Positions 1 to 7,709 of a DNA stretch of 64,000 nt are shown here, in pieces. Within the stretch, counting starts at the first letter, position 1. Each line of letters opens with the position of its first letter. The DNA is from Azospirillum brasilense. Its GTDB lineage: Bacteria > Pseudomonadota > Alphaproteobacteria > Azospirillales > Azospirillaceae. The notes under the pieces are model-generated. The model worked only from the letters and a program-made list of their open reading frames with translations, did not search any database and had not been told where the DNA came from. Location of the stretch: the NCBI RefSeq assembly GCF_007827815.1, contig NZ_VITH01000001.1, positions 744,001 to 808,000 of the forward strand. The letters are read 5' to 3'. A program made the position numbers and the translations under genes.

Positions 1-942
1 GACCTCGTCAACGCGATCCCGCTCTACGCCATCCGCCAGGGCCTGCTGACGGTGGAGAAGAAGGGCAAGAAGAACATCTTCTCCGGCCGCATCCTGGAGA
101 TCGAGGGTCTGCCCGAGCTGAAGGTGGAGCAGGCGTTCGAACTGTCCGACGCCTCGGCCGAACGCTCCGCCGCCGCCTGCACCGTCCGGCTCAACAAGGA
201 GCCGATCATCGAGTACATGCGCTCCAACATCACCCTGATGAAGTGGATGATCGCCAACGAGTACGAGGACGCCCGTACGCTCGGCCGCCGCATCAAGGCG
301 ATGGAGGACTGGATCGCCAACCCGTCGCTGCTGGAGCCGGACGCCGACGCCGAGTACGCCGCCGTGATCGAGATCGATCTGGCCGACATCAAGGAGCCGA
401 TCGTCGCCTGCCCGAACGACCCGGACGACGTGAAGCTGCTGTCGGAGGTTGCCGGCGACAAGATCGACGAGGTCTTCATCGGCTCCTGCATGACCAACAT
501 CGGCCACTTCCGCGCCGCCGGAAAGATCCTGGACGGGAAGACCGACATCCCGACCCGCCTGTGGATCGCCCCGCCGACCAAGATGGACGCCCAGATCCTG
601 ACCGAGGAAGGCTATTACGGCGTTCTCGGCAAGTCGGGTGCCCGCATGGAGATGCCCGGCTGTTCGCTGTGCATGGGCAATCAGGCGCAGATCCGCAAGG
701 GCTCGACGGCCATCTCGACCTCGACCCGCAACTTCCCGAACCGCCTGGGCATCGACACCCGCGTCTATCTCGGCTCCGCCGAGCTGTCCGCCGTCGCCGC
801 CCTGCTGGGCAAGCTGCCGACCCCGGCCGAGTATCTGGAGCAGGTGAGCGTCGTCAACCAGAAGGCCGGCGACATCTACCGCTACATGAACTTCGACCAG
901 ATCAAGGAGTTCCAGGACGTGGCCGACACGGTCGCCGCCTGA
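1..942 (+). CDS. acnB: Aconitate hydratase B, C-terminal part (5' end outside window)
   Basis: This is the last 313 codons of aconitase B, the cytosolic TCA-cycle enzyme that isomerises citrate to isocitrate and often also acts on 2-methylisocitrate. The frame is open from base 1, so the start lies upstream. The iron-sulfur cluster ligands are visible: one Cys in GSCMTNIG (codon at 487) and two in PGCSLCMGN (codons at 661 and 670). The spacing matches the C-terminal ligands of the AcnB family. The stop is at 940-942. A C-rich/G-rich inverted repeat follows at about 957-995 and may end transcription. Family assignment is firm; nothing can be said about the N-terminal HEAT-like domain. Confidence 0.96.
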   Translation, partial: DLVNAIPLYAIRQGLLTVEKKGKKNIFSGRILEIEGLPELKVEQAFELSDASAERSAAACTVRLNKEPIIEYMRSNITLMKWMIANEYEDARTLGRRIKAMEDWIANPSLLEPDADAEYAAVIEIDLADIKEPIVACPNDPDDVKLLSEVAGDKIDEVFIGSCMTNIGHFRAAGKILDGKTDIPTRLWIAPPTKMDAQILTEEGYYGVLGKSGARMEMPGCSLCMGNQAQIRKGSTAISTSTRNFPNRLGIDTRVYLGSAELSAVAALLGKLPTPAEYLEQVSVVNQKAGDIYRYMNFDQIKEFQDVADTVAA

Positions 943-1045
943 TCCGCCTGCATCTCTTCCCCTCCCCTCGCGCAAGCGGGGGGAGGTCGGGAGGGGATAT
1001 CCACAAACGGTAGCCGGCCGGCGATCCCTGCGGTAGACTGTCTCC

Positions 1046-1285
1046 ATGAGAGCCACCATCGACCGCATTGAAGCCGGCCGCCTGCTTCCTCCGGACGACC
1101 TCAAGCGCCTCGGCCTGTCTCCGCGGCGTCTACTGCGTGTTGTCCTTGAGACCGTCGACGATGAGGACGACATCTCAATCACCGAGATGAACGCGAAGGG
1201 CGGCGCCTTCAACCATCTTGCCGACGAACCCGACCTCTACTCCGACACCGACCTCATCGAACGCAATGAAGATTTCGTTCGGTGA
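1046..1285 (+). CDS. Putative antitoxin of a PemK/MazF-type pair
   Basis: This is a 79-residue acidic protein with no family I recognise by sequence. It is called an antitoxin because its 3' end overlaps the start of a PemK/MazF-like toxin by 20 bases, a usual arrangement for type II pairs. The N-terminal part (residues 1-40) is basic to neutral and could form a small DNA-binding fold. The C-terminal half is rich in Asp and Glu, as expected for a disordered toxin-wrapping tail. The start is ATG at 1046. The function is inferred from context only. Confidence 0.6.
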   Translation: MRATIDRIEAGRLLPPDDLKRLGLSPRRLLRVVLETVDDEDDISITEMNAKGGAFNHLADEPDLYSDTDLIERNEDFVR

Positions 1286-1601
1286 CGTGCTGCTTGCGCG
1301 CTTTCCTTACACCGACTTGACCGGCGACAAGCGTCGCCCGGTTCTGGTGCTCTCCGCCAACAACGACGGAGAAGACATCGTCGTCTGTGCCATCACGTCA
1401 CGCCCACACACCGGCCCCTACGACATTCCGGTTGCCCCAACCGCTGACAATGGCCTCAAAAGTCTGTCGCGCGTTCAATTCGACAAGGTTGCGACGCTCG
1501 AACGCAGCATTGTCGCCGGCCGCCTCGGCAGGCTTCCGGAAGTGTTCATGAATGACCACAAGTCCCTTTTCTTCACGCTGTTCGGCTTCCAACAAGGGTA
1601 A
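1266..1601 (+). CDS. PemK/MazF-family toxin (probable endoribonuclease)
   Basis: This 111-residue protein begins MKISFGDVLLARFPYTD and contains KRRPVLVLS, the hallmark of the PemK/MazF SH3-like barrel. Members cut mRNA in a ribosome-independent or ribosome-linked way and are neutralised by a co-expressed antitoxin. The ATG at 1266 is chosen because the conserved beta-barrel start follows it directly; the longer frame upstream reads through the antitoxin gene in another frame and carries no family signal. It overlaps the antitoxin gene by 20 bases, so the two are translationally coupled. Length is normal for the family and no key region appears missing. Confidence 0.85.
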   Translation: MKISFGDVLLARFPYTDLTGDKRRPVLVLSANNDGEDIVVCAITSRPHTGPYDIPVAPTADNGLKSLSRVQFDKVATLERSIVAGRLGRLPEVFMNDHKSLFFTLFGFQQG

Positions 1602-1669
1602 GCACGCTTCCTGTGCGGCATGGCTTCGGCCCAAAGCCCGTCTTTCCGGACGCAACCGCTCTTTCCCAG

Positions 1670-2446
1670 TCAACCAGCCCCCGCCAGATACGCCCTCGGC
1701 GACGCCCCCAGCGTCCGCTTGAACATCGTCGTGAAGGCCGCCGGATTGTCGTAGCCGAGGTCCAGCGCCACCGTCGTCACCGGCACCCCCGCGACCAGCC
1801 GAGGCAGGGCGGACACCAGGCACGCCTGCTGGCGCCATTCCACGAAGCTCAGCCCCGTTTCGCGTCGGAACAGCCGCGTGAAGTTGCGGCGGCTCATGCC
1901 CAGACCGTCGCTCCAGTCCTCGATCGTCGCCTGGATCGTCGGTTCCTGGAGGAACCGCCGGCAGCGCTCCGCCAGGGCGGCGTGGGCGGGAAAGGGCAGC
2001 GACAGCGGCTCCACCGGCAGACGGTGCATCTCGTGCAAAAGCAACGCCATCACCGCGCCGTCGTGGCTCTCCGGGTCGTAGTCCACCGGCACGTCGATCG
2101 CCCGCCCGATCAGGCTGCGGAAGAAGGGCGACAGCGCCAGCACCTCGCAGCGGCCCGGCATGGTGTCGGCCAGCGCGGGAGCCAGATAGAGGCTCTGTGT
2201 CATCACCATCCCGATCATCCGGACCTCGTGCGGGACGCCCGGCGGAATCCACAGCCCGCAATGGGGCGGCATCACCCAACGCCCCTGGGCGGTGGACAGC
2301 AGCAGCGTTCCCGTCGCCCCGGACAGCAACTGGCCGCGCCGATGCGTGTGGGCAGCCAGCACGGTGCCGTCCGCATGATCCTGTCCCAGGGTGATCAGCG
2401 GGCGGGGCGACTCCTCGACCGTCTCGATGCGCAGGTTCCGGACCAT
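1670..2446 (-). CDS. AraC-family regulator with N-terminal cupin domain
   Basis: This 258-residue regulator has a cupin-like sensor domain (about residues 20-110, with HTHRRGQLL and PPGVPHEVR) and a C-terminal AraC double helix-turn-helix (about 160-255). The second HTH contains the family-typical LGYDNPAAFTTMFKRTLGASPRAY. Proteins of this architecture usually control an adjacent divergently transcribed efflux pump. Here the gene points away from an Fsr-like MFS gene that starts 128 bases from its start codon, so it probably controls that pump and itself. The inducer is unknown. Confidence 0.88.
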   Translation of the reverse strand: MVRNLRIETVEESPRPLITLGQDHADGTVLAAHTHRRGQLLSGATGTLLLSTAQGRWVMPPHCGLWIPPGVPHEVRMIGMVMTQSLYLAPALADTMPGRCEVLALSPFFRSLIGRAIDVPVDYDPESHDGAVMALLLHEMHRLPVEPLSLPFPAHAALAERCRRFLQEPTIQATIEDWSDGLGMSRRNFTRLFRRETGLSFVEWRQQACLVSALPRLVAGVPVTTVALDLGYDNPAAFTTMFKRTLGASPRAYLAGAG

Positions 2447-2573
2447 GGCCCAGTCTCGTAAGAAATCGGCCTGACCGCGGTGGCAGGCCGTCGCGGCTCA
2501 CCATAGGCTGTTGCTCCACACCAAGCAACGCGCCGCCCGCCCGCCGAGCAAGCGCCAAAAAAGGCTTCCTTTC

Positions 2574-3779
2574 GTGACCGACACCACCCTGTCCCGGCCC
2601 AAGGCCGGGGGGACGGCCCTGCCCGTCCTGGGGACGATCAGCGTCTGCCATCTGCTGAACGACCTGATCCAGTCCCTGCTGCCCGCGATCTACCCGATCC
2701 TGAAGGGCGGATTCGACCTCAGCTTCGCGCAGATCGGCCTGCTCACCCTGACCTACCAGATCACCGCCTCGCTGCTTCAGCCGATCATCGGGCTCGCCAC
2801 CGACCGGCGGCCGGCGCCCTATTCCCTGACCATCGGCATGGGGGCGTCTCTGGTCGGGCTGGTCACGCTGGCCTTCGCGCCGAATTACGCGGCGCTGCTG
2901 ATCGGGGCGACCATGCTGGGCTTCGGCTCCTCGGTCTTCCATCCCGAGGCGTCGCGGATCGCCCGGCTGGCCTCCGGCGGCGCGCACGGGCTGGCGCAGT
3001 CGCTGTTCCAGGTGGGCGGCAACGCCGGCTCGGCGCTGGGGCCGCTGCTGGCCGCCTACATCATCCTGCCGCGCGGGCAGGAGAGCCTGTCCTGGTTCGC
3101 GCTCGCTGCCCTGGGTGGCATGGCGCTGCTGACCGGCATCGGGCGCTGGTACGCGCGCAGCGACCACGCCCGCCCGGTTCGCCGCGGCGCCGCGGTCCGT
3201 CACCCCGGCCTGACCCGCGGGCAGGTGAACCAGGCGCTGGCGGTGCTGATGGTGCTGATCCTGTCCAAGTACGTCTATCTGGCCTGCCTGACCAGCTACT
3301 ACACCTTCTTCCTGATGAAGCGCTTCGCCCTGGCCCCGGACTCGGCGCAGCTCTGCCTGTTCGTCTTCCTGGCGGCGGTGGCGGCGGGGACGATCATCGG
3401 CGGGCCGGTCGGCGACCGGATCGGGCGCAAGACGGTCATCTGGATCTCGATCCTCGGCATCCTGCCCTTCACGCTGCTGCTGCCCCATGTCGGGTTGACG
3501 GCGACGGTCGCGCTCAGCGCGGTGATCGGGCTGGCCCTGGCCTCGGCCTTCCCGGCCATCATCGTCTACGCGCAGGAACTGATGCCCGGCCGTGTCGGCA
3601 TGGTCTCCGGCCTGTTCTTCGGTCTGGCCTTCGGCATCGGCGGCATGGCCGCCGCCGGGCTCGGCGTCCTGGCCGACTGGAAGGGCATCGGCTTCGTCTT
3701 CCAGGCCTGCTCGGTCGTGCCCCTGCTCGGCCTTGCTGCCGCGCTGCTGCCCAACGTTTCCCCGCACAAGGAGTCCTGA
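2574..3779 (+). CDS. MFS efflux transporter, fosmidomycin-resistance (Fsr) type
   Basis: This 401-residue protein has about twelve hydrophobic segments. It carries the Fsr-type N-terminus SVCHLLNDLIQSLLPAIYP and the motif FGSSVFHPEASRIA that marks this MFS branch. Known members export fosmidomycin or other small toxic compounds by proton antiport. The GTG at 2574 is used because the conserved N-terminus follows; a longer reading from TTG at 2511 would add a basic, non-conserved stretch. It is divergent from an AraC regulator. A strong hairpin follows the stop. The actual substrate cannot be read from sequence. Confidence 0.85.
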   Translation: MTDTTLSRPKAGGTALPVLGTISVCHLLNDLIQSLLPAIYPILKGGFDLSFAQIGLLTLTYQITASLLQPIIGLATDRRPAPYSLTIGMGASLVGLVTLAFAPNYAALLIGATMLGFGSSVFHPEASRIARLASGGAHGLAQSLFQVGGNAGSALGPLLAAYIILPRGQESLSWFALAALGGMALLTGIGRWYARSDHARPVRRGAAVRHPGLTRGQVNQALAVLMVLILSKYVYLACLTSYYTFFLMKRFALAPDSAQLCLFVFLAAVAAGTIIGGPVGDRIGRKTVIWISILGILPFTLLLPHVGLTATVALSAVIGLALASAFPAIIVYAQELMPGRVGMVSGLFFGLAFGIGGMAAAGLGVLADWKGIGFVFQACSVVPLLGLAAALLPNVSPHKES

Positions 3780-3788
3780 CCACCTGAA

Positions 3789-3815
3789 GGCCGCGCCGTC
3801 CCCGACGGCGCGGCC
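3789..3815 (+). terminator. Perfect 12-bp hairpin after the MFS gene
   Basis: GGCCGCGCCGTC and its exact complement flank a CCC loop, ten bases after the stop of the transporter gene. It is followed by C-rich sequence rather than a T-tract, so it may be a stall or RNA-stabilising element rather than a strong intrinsic terminator. Confidence 0.55.
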
Positions 3816-3862
3816 CCCCCCTTCGCAGAATTCCCACAAATCCGTCATGGTCATATTGCAAA

Positions 3863-3877
3863 TGCGAATCATTCTTA
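3863..3877 (+). promoter_or_regulatory. Fur-type iron box upstream of flavodoxin
   Basis: The 15-mer TGCGAATCATTCTTA lies in an AT-rich island (about 3853-3890) 86 bases before the flavodoxin ATG. It fits the alphaproteobacterial 7-1-7 pattern TGCGAAT-N-ATTCGCA with mismatches only in the right arm. Overlapping NAT-type triplets are seen on the reverse strand (AATGATAATAAGAATGATT). Iron-starvation induction of flavodoxin is well known, so a Fur site here makes biological sense. A related, fully symmetric box precedes feoA at 57267. Confidence 0.65.
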
Positions 3878-3962
3878 TTATCATTCACTGCAGGCCGGAC
3901 GTTCCCGCCTTTGCTTGCCGGCCCTGACCCGATTGGCCCACAGGATTGCCCAGAGAGAGACC

Positions 3963-4445
3963 ATGAACGTCACGATCATCTATGGCTCCGACGGCGGCGC
4001 GACCAAGTCGGTCGCCTTGCGCATCGCGAAGAAGATTCAGGGGAAAACCGTCGACATCGCCCGCGCCTCCGCCGCGGATTTCGAGAATTGCGACCTGCTG
4101 ATCCTCGGCGCGCCGACCTACGGGGTGGGCGATCTGCAATGCGATTGGGAGGCCAATTTCGGCGCGCTGACGGCGGCCAACCTGAACGGCAAGAAGGTTG
4201 CCCTGTTCGGCACCGGCGATCAGGTGACCTACCCGGAGTCCTTCGTCGACGCGATGGGCACGCTCTACGATCAGGTGGTGGCGCAGGGCGGGGTCGTCGT
4301 CGGCTTCACCGACACCACCGGCTACGAGCATTCGGGCTCCACCGCCGAACGCGACGGGCGGTTCGTCGGGCTGGCGCTCGACCAGGACAACCAGTCCTCC
4401 CAAACCGACAAACGGATCACCGCATGGATCAGCCAACTGACATGA
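3963..4445 (+). CDS. Flavodoxin (FMN electron carrier)
   Basis: This 160-residue long-chain flavodoxin is a soluble FMN protein that replaces ferredoxin as electron carrier when iron is short. The FMN phosphate loop is modified but recognisable near the N-terminus (IIYGSDGGATKSVA). The flavin-stacking region GAPTYGVGDLQCDW and the segment FGTGDQVTYPESFVDAMG are typical. The start ATG at 3963 follows a purine-rich AGAGAGA. The stop overlaps the start of the DUF2023 gene (ATGA), so the two are translationally coupled. A Fur-like box upstream suggests iron repression. Confidence 0.93.
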   Translation: MNVTIIYGSDGGATKSVALRIAKKIQGKTVDIARASAADFENCDLLILGAPTYGVGDLQCDWEANFGALTAANLNGKKVALFGTGDQVTYPESFVDAMGTLYDQVVAQGGVVVGFTDTTGYEHSGSTAERDGRFVGLALDQDNQSSQTDKRITAWISQLT

Positions 4446-4840
4446 CGCCTCATGACGGGTTGTCCATGCCCGTCCACCTGCTCGGGCACCATCTGTACGA
4501 GTACAGCAAGGGCGTCCGGCCCATGGTCATGATGACTCTCAGCACGCGGGACGCCGACACGGTGACCCGCAAGCTGGCCGAGCGGTTCGTCGACTACCAC
4601 GTCCAGACGGTGACCGAGGCCAAGGTCAACGTCTTCTTCGGCAACCCGTCCTGCGTCGCGATGGTGCGCAGCGTCGTGCGCAAGCCGTTGAACCAATTGA
4701 CCCCGGAAGAGGATTTCATCCTCGGCACCCTGCTCGGCTACGATCGCGAGCAGCAGTGCCGGCGCTTCCTGGCTATGGCCCAAGCCGGAAGGGAGGGGGC
4801 CGGAAGAGAGGGGGCCGGGCGGGACGGGGCGGTGTCCTGA
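4442..4840 (+). CDS. DUF2023-family protein coupled to flavodoxin
   Basis: This 132-residue protein resembles the DUF2023 family, which is often found beside flavodoxin genes and has no established function. It starts at the ATG inside the ATGA overlap with the flavodoxin stop. The first 110 residues are compact and conserved-looking (HHLYEYSKGVRPMVMMTL, VNVFFGNPSCVAMVR). The region with Cys in NPSC could bind a ligand or partner, but this is a guess. The last 20 residues are a low-complexity GREGA repeat. Coupling implies that the product works on or with the flavodoxin under iron stress. Confidence 0.75.
   Translation: MTPHDGLSMPVHLLGHHLYEYSKGVRPMVMMTLSTRDADTVTRKLAERFVDYHVQTVTEAKVNVFFGNPSCVAMVRSVVRKPLNQLTPEEDFILGTLLGYDREQQCRRFLAMAQAGREGAGREGAGRDGAVS
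4787..4831 (+). repeat. Three 15-bp tandem repeats in the DUF2023 3' end
   Basis: Units at 4787-4801, 4802-4816 and 4817-4831 share the pattern GGAAGRGAGGGGGCC, with the third copy diverged. They encode GREGA-type pentapeptides at the C-terminus of the DUF2023 protein. The unit length keeps the frame, so copy number can vary without breaking the gene. Confidence 0.8.
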
Positions 4841-4963
4841 ACCATCCGTCGGGGCACCACCCCCACCATCCGGAAAAAGGCCCTTTCGGCCTCGACAGGC
4901 CGGGCCGCCGTCGTACAGACTGCCTCCCCAAATAGAATGGAAAACAACCAAGGGGAGGCAGGG

Positions 4964-5254
4964 ATGGCGGCGGCTCCGTCCGGGATGATGTTCGAGAATC
5001 CGGAGAACGGCCAGCGGGAGGCGGTGACCAACCGCGAGATCCTCTGGGCCTTTCTGCTCGGCCCCATCTACTTCGCGAAAAAGGCCGAGTGGCTGCACGC
5101 CGGGATTCACGCGGCGCTGATCCTCATCTCCATCCCGCTGTGGCCGGCGGGCGCCCTGATGACGCTGGGCGTCTGGGTCGGCTACGCCTGCGCGGCGCCG
5201 ACGATCCTGGAATACCGGTACCAGAAGATGGGCTGGGAGAAGGTCGCGGGCTGA
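4964..5254 (+). CDS. Small membrane protein of unknown function
   Basis: This 96-residue protein has a short polar N-terminus, a first hydrophobic stretch at ILWAFLLGPIYFA, and a second long one around HAALILISIPLWPAGALMTL and following residues. It ends in a polar tail. The ATG at 4964 is preferred over the upstream ATG at 4937 because AGGGGAGG lies 5-6 bases before it. The arrangement, a soluble head then hydrophobic region near PIYFAKKAEW, recalls small DUF2628-like proteins, but I cannot assign a family with confidence. It stands alone between the flavodoxin operon and a convergent kinase gene. Confidence 0.6.
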   Translation: MAAAPSGMMFENPENGQREAVTNREILWAFLLGPIYFAKKAEWLHAGIHAALILISIPLWPAGALMTLGVWVGYACAAPTILEYRYQKMGWEKVAG

Positions 5255-5261
5255 GTCAGCC

Positions 5262-5795
5262 TCACGGACGGCGTCCGGTCCCGTCGGGCGTGCGGATCGG
5301 CAAAACCGCCAGAATCGACGCGACGCAGGCGTCGACCGCGCGGCCCGCCGTGTCGACGACAATGGCCGGCCCGTCCCAAGGCTCGTAGGTCCGGCCCGTC
5401 ACCGCCACCCAGGAGGGCGGACGGTGTCCGGCGATGTCGCTGTGGCGGGTTTCCACCCGATGCCGGTGCTCCACCGGGTCCGAGCACACGACCTCCACCT
5501 CGACCAGCGGCACCCCGGCGCGGAGCGCCGTGGCGCGCCACGCCTCGCGCGTGACGCGGATGGGGTTGACCGAGTCCGCGACGACGGTGGCGCCAAGCCG
5601 AAGATTGTCGCCGGCCACGGCGTAGGCGACCACATAGCCCTGCGGGCCGACAGCCTCCCCGTCGGCGCCATCGGCCATGCGGATCGCCTGCTCGATCGTA
5701 TCGATCCGCAGATGAAACGCGCCGAGCCGGCGCGCCAACACGCGGGCGATGGTCGTTTTGCCGGTTCCGGGCAAGCCGCCGAAGACGATCAACAT
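5262..5795 (-). CDS. AAA/P-loop small-molecule kinase-like protein
   Basis: This 177-residue protein has the Walker A motif GGLPGTGKTT at residues 6-15, a fold-typical DT after the second strand (RIDTIEQ), and a lid-like region RHRVETRHSDI. It belongs to the shikimate/adenylate-kinase-like P-loop group (AAA_33 style). These phosphorylate small metabolites or antibiotics; some resemble chloramphenicol or gluconate kinases. The substrate is unknown. It is convergent with the small membrane protein gene, 7 bases away, and reads towards it. Confidence 0.75.
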   Translation of the reverse strand: MLIVFGGLPGTGKTTIARVLARRLGAFHLRIDTIEQAIRMADGADGEAVGPQGYVVAYAVAGDNLRLGATVVADSVNPIRVTREAWRATALRAGVPLVEVEVVCSDPVEHRHRVETRHSDIAGHRPPSWVAVTGRTYEPWDGPAIVVDTAGRAVDACVASILAVLPIRTPDGTGRRP

Positions 5796-5839
5796 GCGCC
5801 ACTCTTTTCAGGGCCGGAGCCTGCCTCGTTCCACACCCG

Positions 5840-6337
5840 TCACGCGGCGGCGCCGAACTCCTCCGGCGTCAGCACCAGCACCCCGTCCTCATCGGCGAAG
5901 ACCAGATCGCCGGGGTTGATGCGGATGCCGGCCAGCGTCACCGGCAGATCCTTCTGCCCCTCGCCGTTGCGGACGGTCTTGCGCGGGATGGCCGCCAGCG
6001 CCTTGATGCCGAGGTCCAGCGTGGCGAGCACCGCGGCGTCGCGGACACAGCCGTGGATGACCACGCCCGCCCAGCCGTTCTTCACCGCGTCCTTGGCGAT
6101 CAGGTCGCCCATCAGGGCGGCGCGCAGGCCGCCGCCGCCGTCCACCACCAGCACCTTGCCCTGCCCCGGCGTGCCCAGCAGTTCCTTGACGCGGGAGTTG
6201 TCCTCGAAGCACTTCACGGTCACCGCCGCGCCGCTGAATTTGCAACGCCCACCGAAATCGCGGAAGACGGGGTCGGCGACGCGGGCGGTCTTCTCGAACC
6301 GGTCGTAGAGGTCGCAGGTGCTGTCGAAATCGGTCAT
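5840..6337 (-). CDS. rraA: RraA-family protein (RNase E regulator / HMG aldolase fold)
   Basis: This 165-residue protein matches RraA: a swivelling beta/beta/alpha fold with VVDGGGGLRAALMGDLIA and GVVIHGCVRDAAVL. RraA binds and inhibits RNase E; related proteins are 4-hydroxy-4-methyl-2-oxoglutarate/oxaloacetate decarboxylases. The conserved G-D-x-x-A and R-D motifs are present, so enzyme activity remains possible. The ATG at 6337 is chosen because homologous sequence begins there (MTDFDSTCDLYDRF); the frame extends 54 codons further upstream without conservation. No operon partner is evident. Confidence 0.88.
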   Translation of the reverse strand: MTDFDSTCDLYDRFEKTARVADPVFRDFGGRCKFSGAAVTVKCFEDNSRVKELLGTPGQGKVLVVDGGGGLRAALMGDLIAKDAVKNGWAGVVIHGCVRDAAVLATLDLGIKALAAIPRKTVRNGEGQKDLPVTLAGIRINPGDLVFADEDGVLVLTPEEFGAAA

Positions 6338-6395
6338 GCGGTTTCGCTCCCCTTCTTTAGCCGTTGGCGGCAGAATACCCGCAGTGCGGCGATGG

Positions 6396-7478
6396 TCAAT
6401 CCTCCGGGGCGGCGATGGCGCCCGTGCTGGTGCGCTCCAGGATGGCGCTGCGGCGGAAGCGGTACAGCTCGGCGGGGCGCCCGCCGGTCTGGCTTTCATA
6501 CTGGCCGGTCGGCTCTACCAGCCCGCCGGAGATCATCAGCCGGCGGAAATTCTGCTTGTGCAGCCGCTCGCCGGACAGCGCCTCCACCACTTGCTGAAGC
6601 TGGTGCAGGGTAAAGGTCGGGGGCAGCAGCTCGAACACGATGGGGCGGTATTTCAGCTTGCCGCGCAGCCGCTCCAGCGCCGTCGCCAGGACACGGCGGC
6701 CGTCACGGGCCATCGGGCGGCCCAGCGCGCGCGGCATCTCCAGCCGCACCGTCCGTTCCTCCACCCCCGCCCGGCGGGCGAGGTCGTGGTCGCGGAACGC
6801 TTCCACCACCAGCCCGGCTTCGTAGAGCAGCTCGTAGCGTTCCAGCACCCGTTCGGAGTCCCACTCTCCGCCGTCCAGGGCGAAGGCCATGCGGGCGCGC
6901 TCGCCGCGGCGGGCGCGGGCGGGCTCGTCCGGCGCCGCGGCGACCCAGCGGGCCAGCGCCGGACGGATCACCGAATCGAGCAGCGCCGGCGGCGAATCGC
7001 GCCAATCCTCCCAGGGGAAGAATTCGTAGAGGCCGCGCCATTCCGCGCCGTCGATGCGCAGCGGCGCCTCGCGCAGCAGCGCCAGATAGCCGACCACCAG
7101 CGAGCGCGGACCGCCGAACAGCTCGTGCGGGTCGCGGTAGCGGTCGCCGAAGCTGTAGAGCTGCTCGACATAGCGCAGGGTCAGCCCGGCCGCGTCCTCG
7201 GCCACCGCGCGCAGGCCGTCCTGGAGCGTGCGGAAGCGCTCGGGATCGAAGGGCGCGCCCGGCAGGGCGTCGCGGTGGGGCGGCGGCTCGTCGCCGCGCC
7301 GGTGCGATTCGGGGATTTCGAAGCCGCTGCGCACGGTCACCACGCGCGGCTCGGCGCCGTTCGCCGGGGACACGCCCACCGAAACGATGGCCGCCGTCAA
7401 GCCGATCTGTGTTTCCAGGCCGATTTGTGTTTCCAGGCCGATCTGTGTTTCCGAGCCGTTCCGTGCTTCCCCTGCCAC
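6396..7478 (-). CDS. NUDIX-related transcriptional regulator, NadQ/NrtR-like
   Basis: This protein of about 360 residues has an N-terminal NUDIX-like domain (YVEQLYSFGDRYRDP and SLVVGYLALLRE are typical) with a degenerate Nudix box. The C-terminal part looks like a winged helix (LPPTFTLHQLQQVVEALSGE, then KQNFRRLMISGGLVEPTG). This is the plan of NrtR and of the alphaproteobacterial NAD-synthesis regulator NadQ (COG4111), which senses a NAD-related ligand. GTG at 7478 is suggested by an upstream GGGGTGG; start choice is uncertain. The first residues hold three ETQIGL repeats from an 18-bp tandem repeat. No nad genes are in the window. Confidence 0.7.
   Translation of the reverse strand: MAGEARNGSETQIGLETQIGLETQIGLTAAIVSVGVSPANGAEPRVVTVRSGFEIPESHRRGDEPPPHRDALPGAPFDPERFRTLQDGLRAVAEDAAGLTLRYVEQLYSFGDRYRDPHELFGGPRSLVVGYLALLREAPLRIDGAEWRGLYEFFPWEDWRDSPPALLDSVIRPALARWVAAAPDEPARARRGERARMAFALDGGEWDSERVLERYELLYEAGLVVEAFRDHDLARRAGVEERTVRLEMPRALGRPMARDGRRVLATALERLRGKLKYRPIVFELLPPTFTLHQLQQVVEALSGERLHKQNFRRLMISGGLVEPTGQYESQTGGRPAELYRFRRSAILERTSTGAIAAPED
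7401..7470 (+). repeat. 18-bp tandem repeat, about 3.9 copies
   Basis: Units GCCGATCTGTGTTTCCAG start at 7401, 7419 and 7437, with a decayed fourth unit from 7455. On the minus strand they read as repeated ETQIGL at the very N-terminus of the NUDIX-type regulator. Frame-preserving length and near identity suggest recent slippage. Confidence 0.88.
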
Positions 7479-7588
7479 GCGCCACCCCGTTGCCGATCCG
7501 TCGGCGGCAGGATAAGCGGCCCGCCGCGGCAAATCACCGGTCTTTCCGCCGGACACCCCCGTGAAATCTCGCCGCAAGCCGGCCCGGC

Positions 7589-7605
7589 ATGACACTTTTG
7601 TGACT
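7589..7605 (-). promoter_or_regulatory. Possible PhoB-type half-site pair before DUF47-pitA
   Basis: On the minus strand, AGTCACAAAAG is followed by TGTCATGCCGG, giving two TGTCA-like half-sites spaced 11 bases apart as in Pho boxes. It is 105 bases upstream of the phosphate-uptake operon. The first half-site is imperfect, so this is only a candidate. Confidence 0.3.
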
Positions 7606-7709
7606 CCCCACGGGCGCCGGGGATGTTACACCAGCCGCGACGCTGAGGCTCGCGCGCGTCCGTGCGGGTTCCCCAGCGCTGCAGGCCGGCGTAAGTTGGA
7701 GAACCACGC

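Noticed and set aside
1398..3884. Long minus-strand open frame spanning the MFS and AraC genes
   Set aside because: The real products are in other frames; this one has Arg/Gln/Gly-rich shadow composition throughout.
7401..7470. CRISPR-like repeat array
   Set aside because: The 18-base units are directly adjacent without spacers and lie in a coding frame; no cas genes are present.
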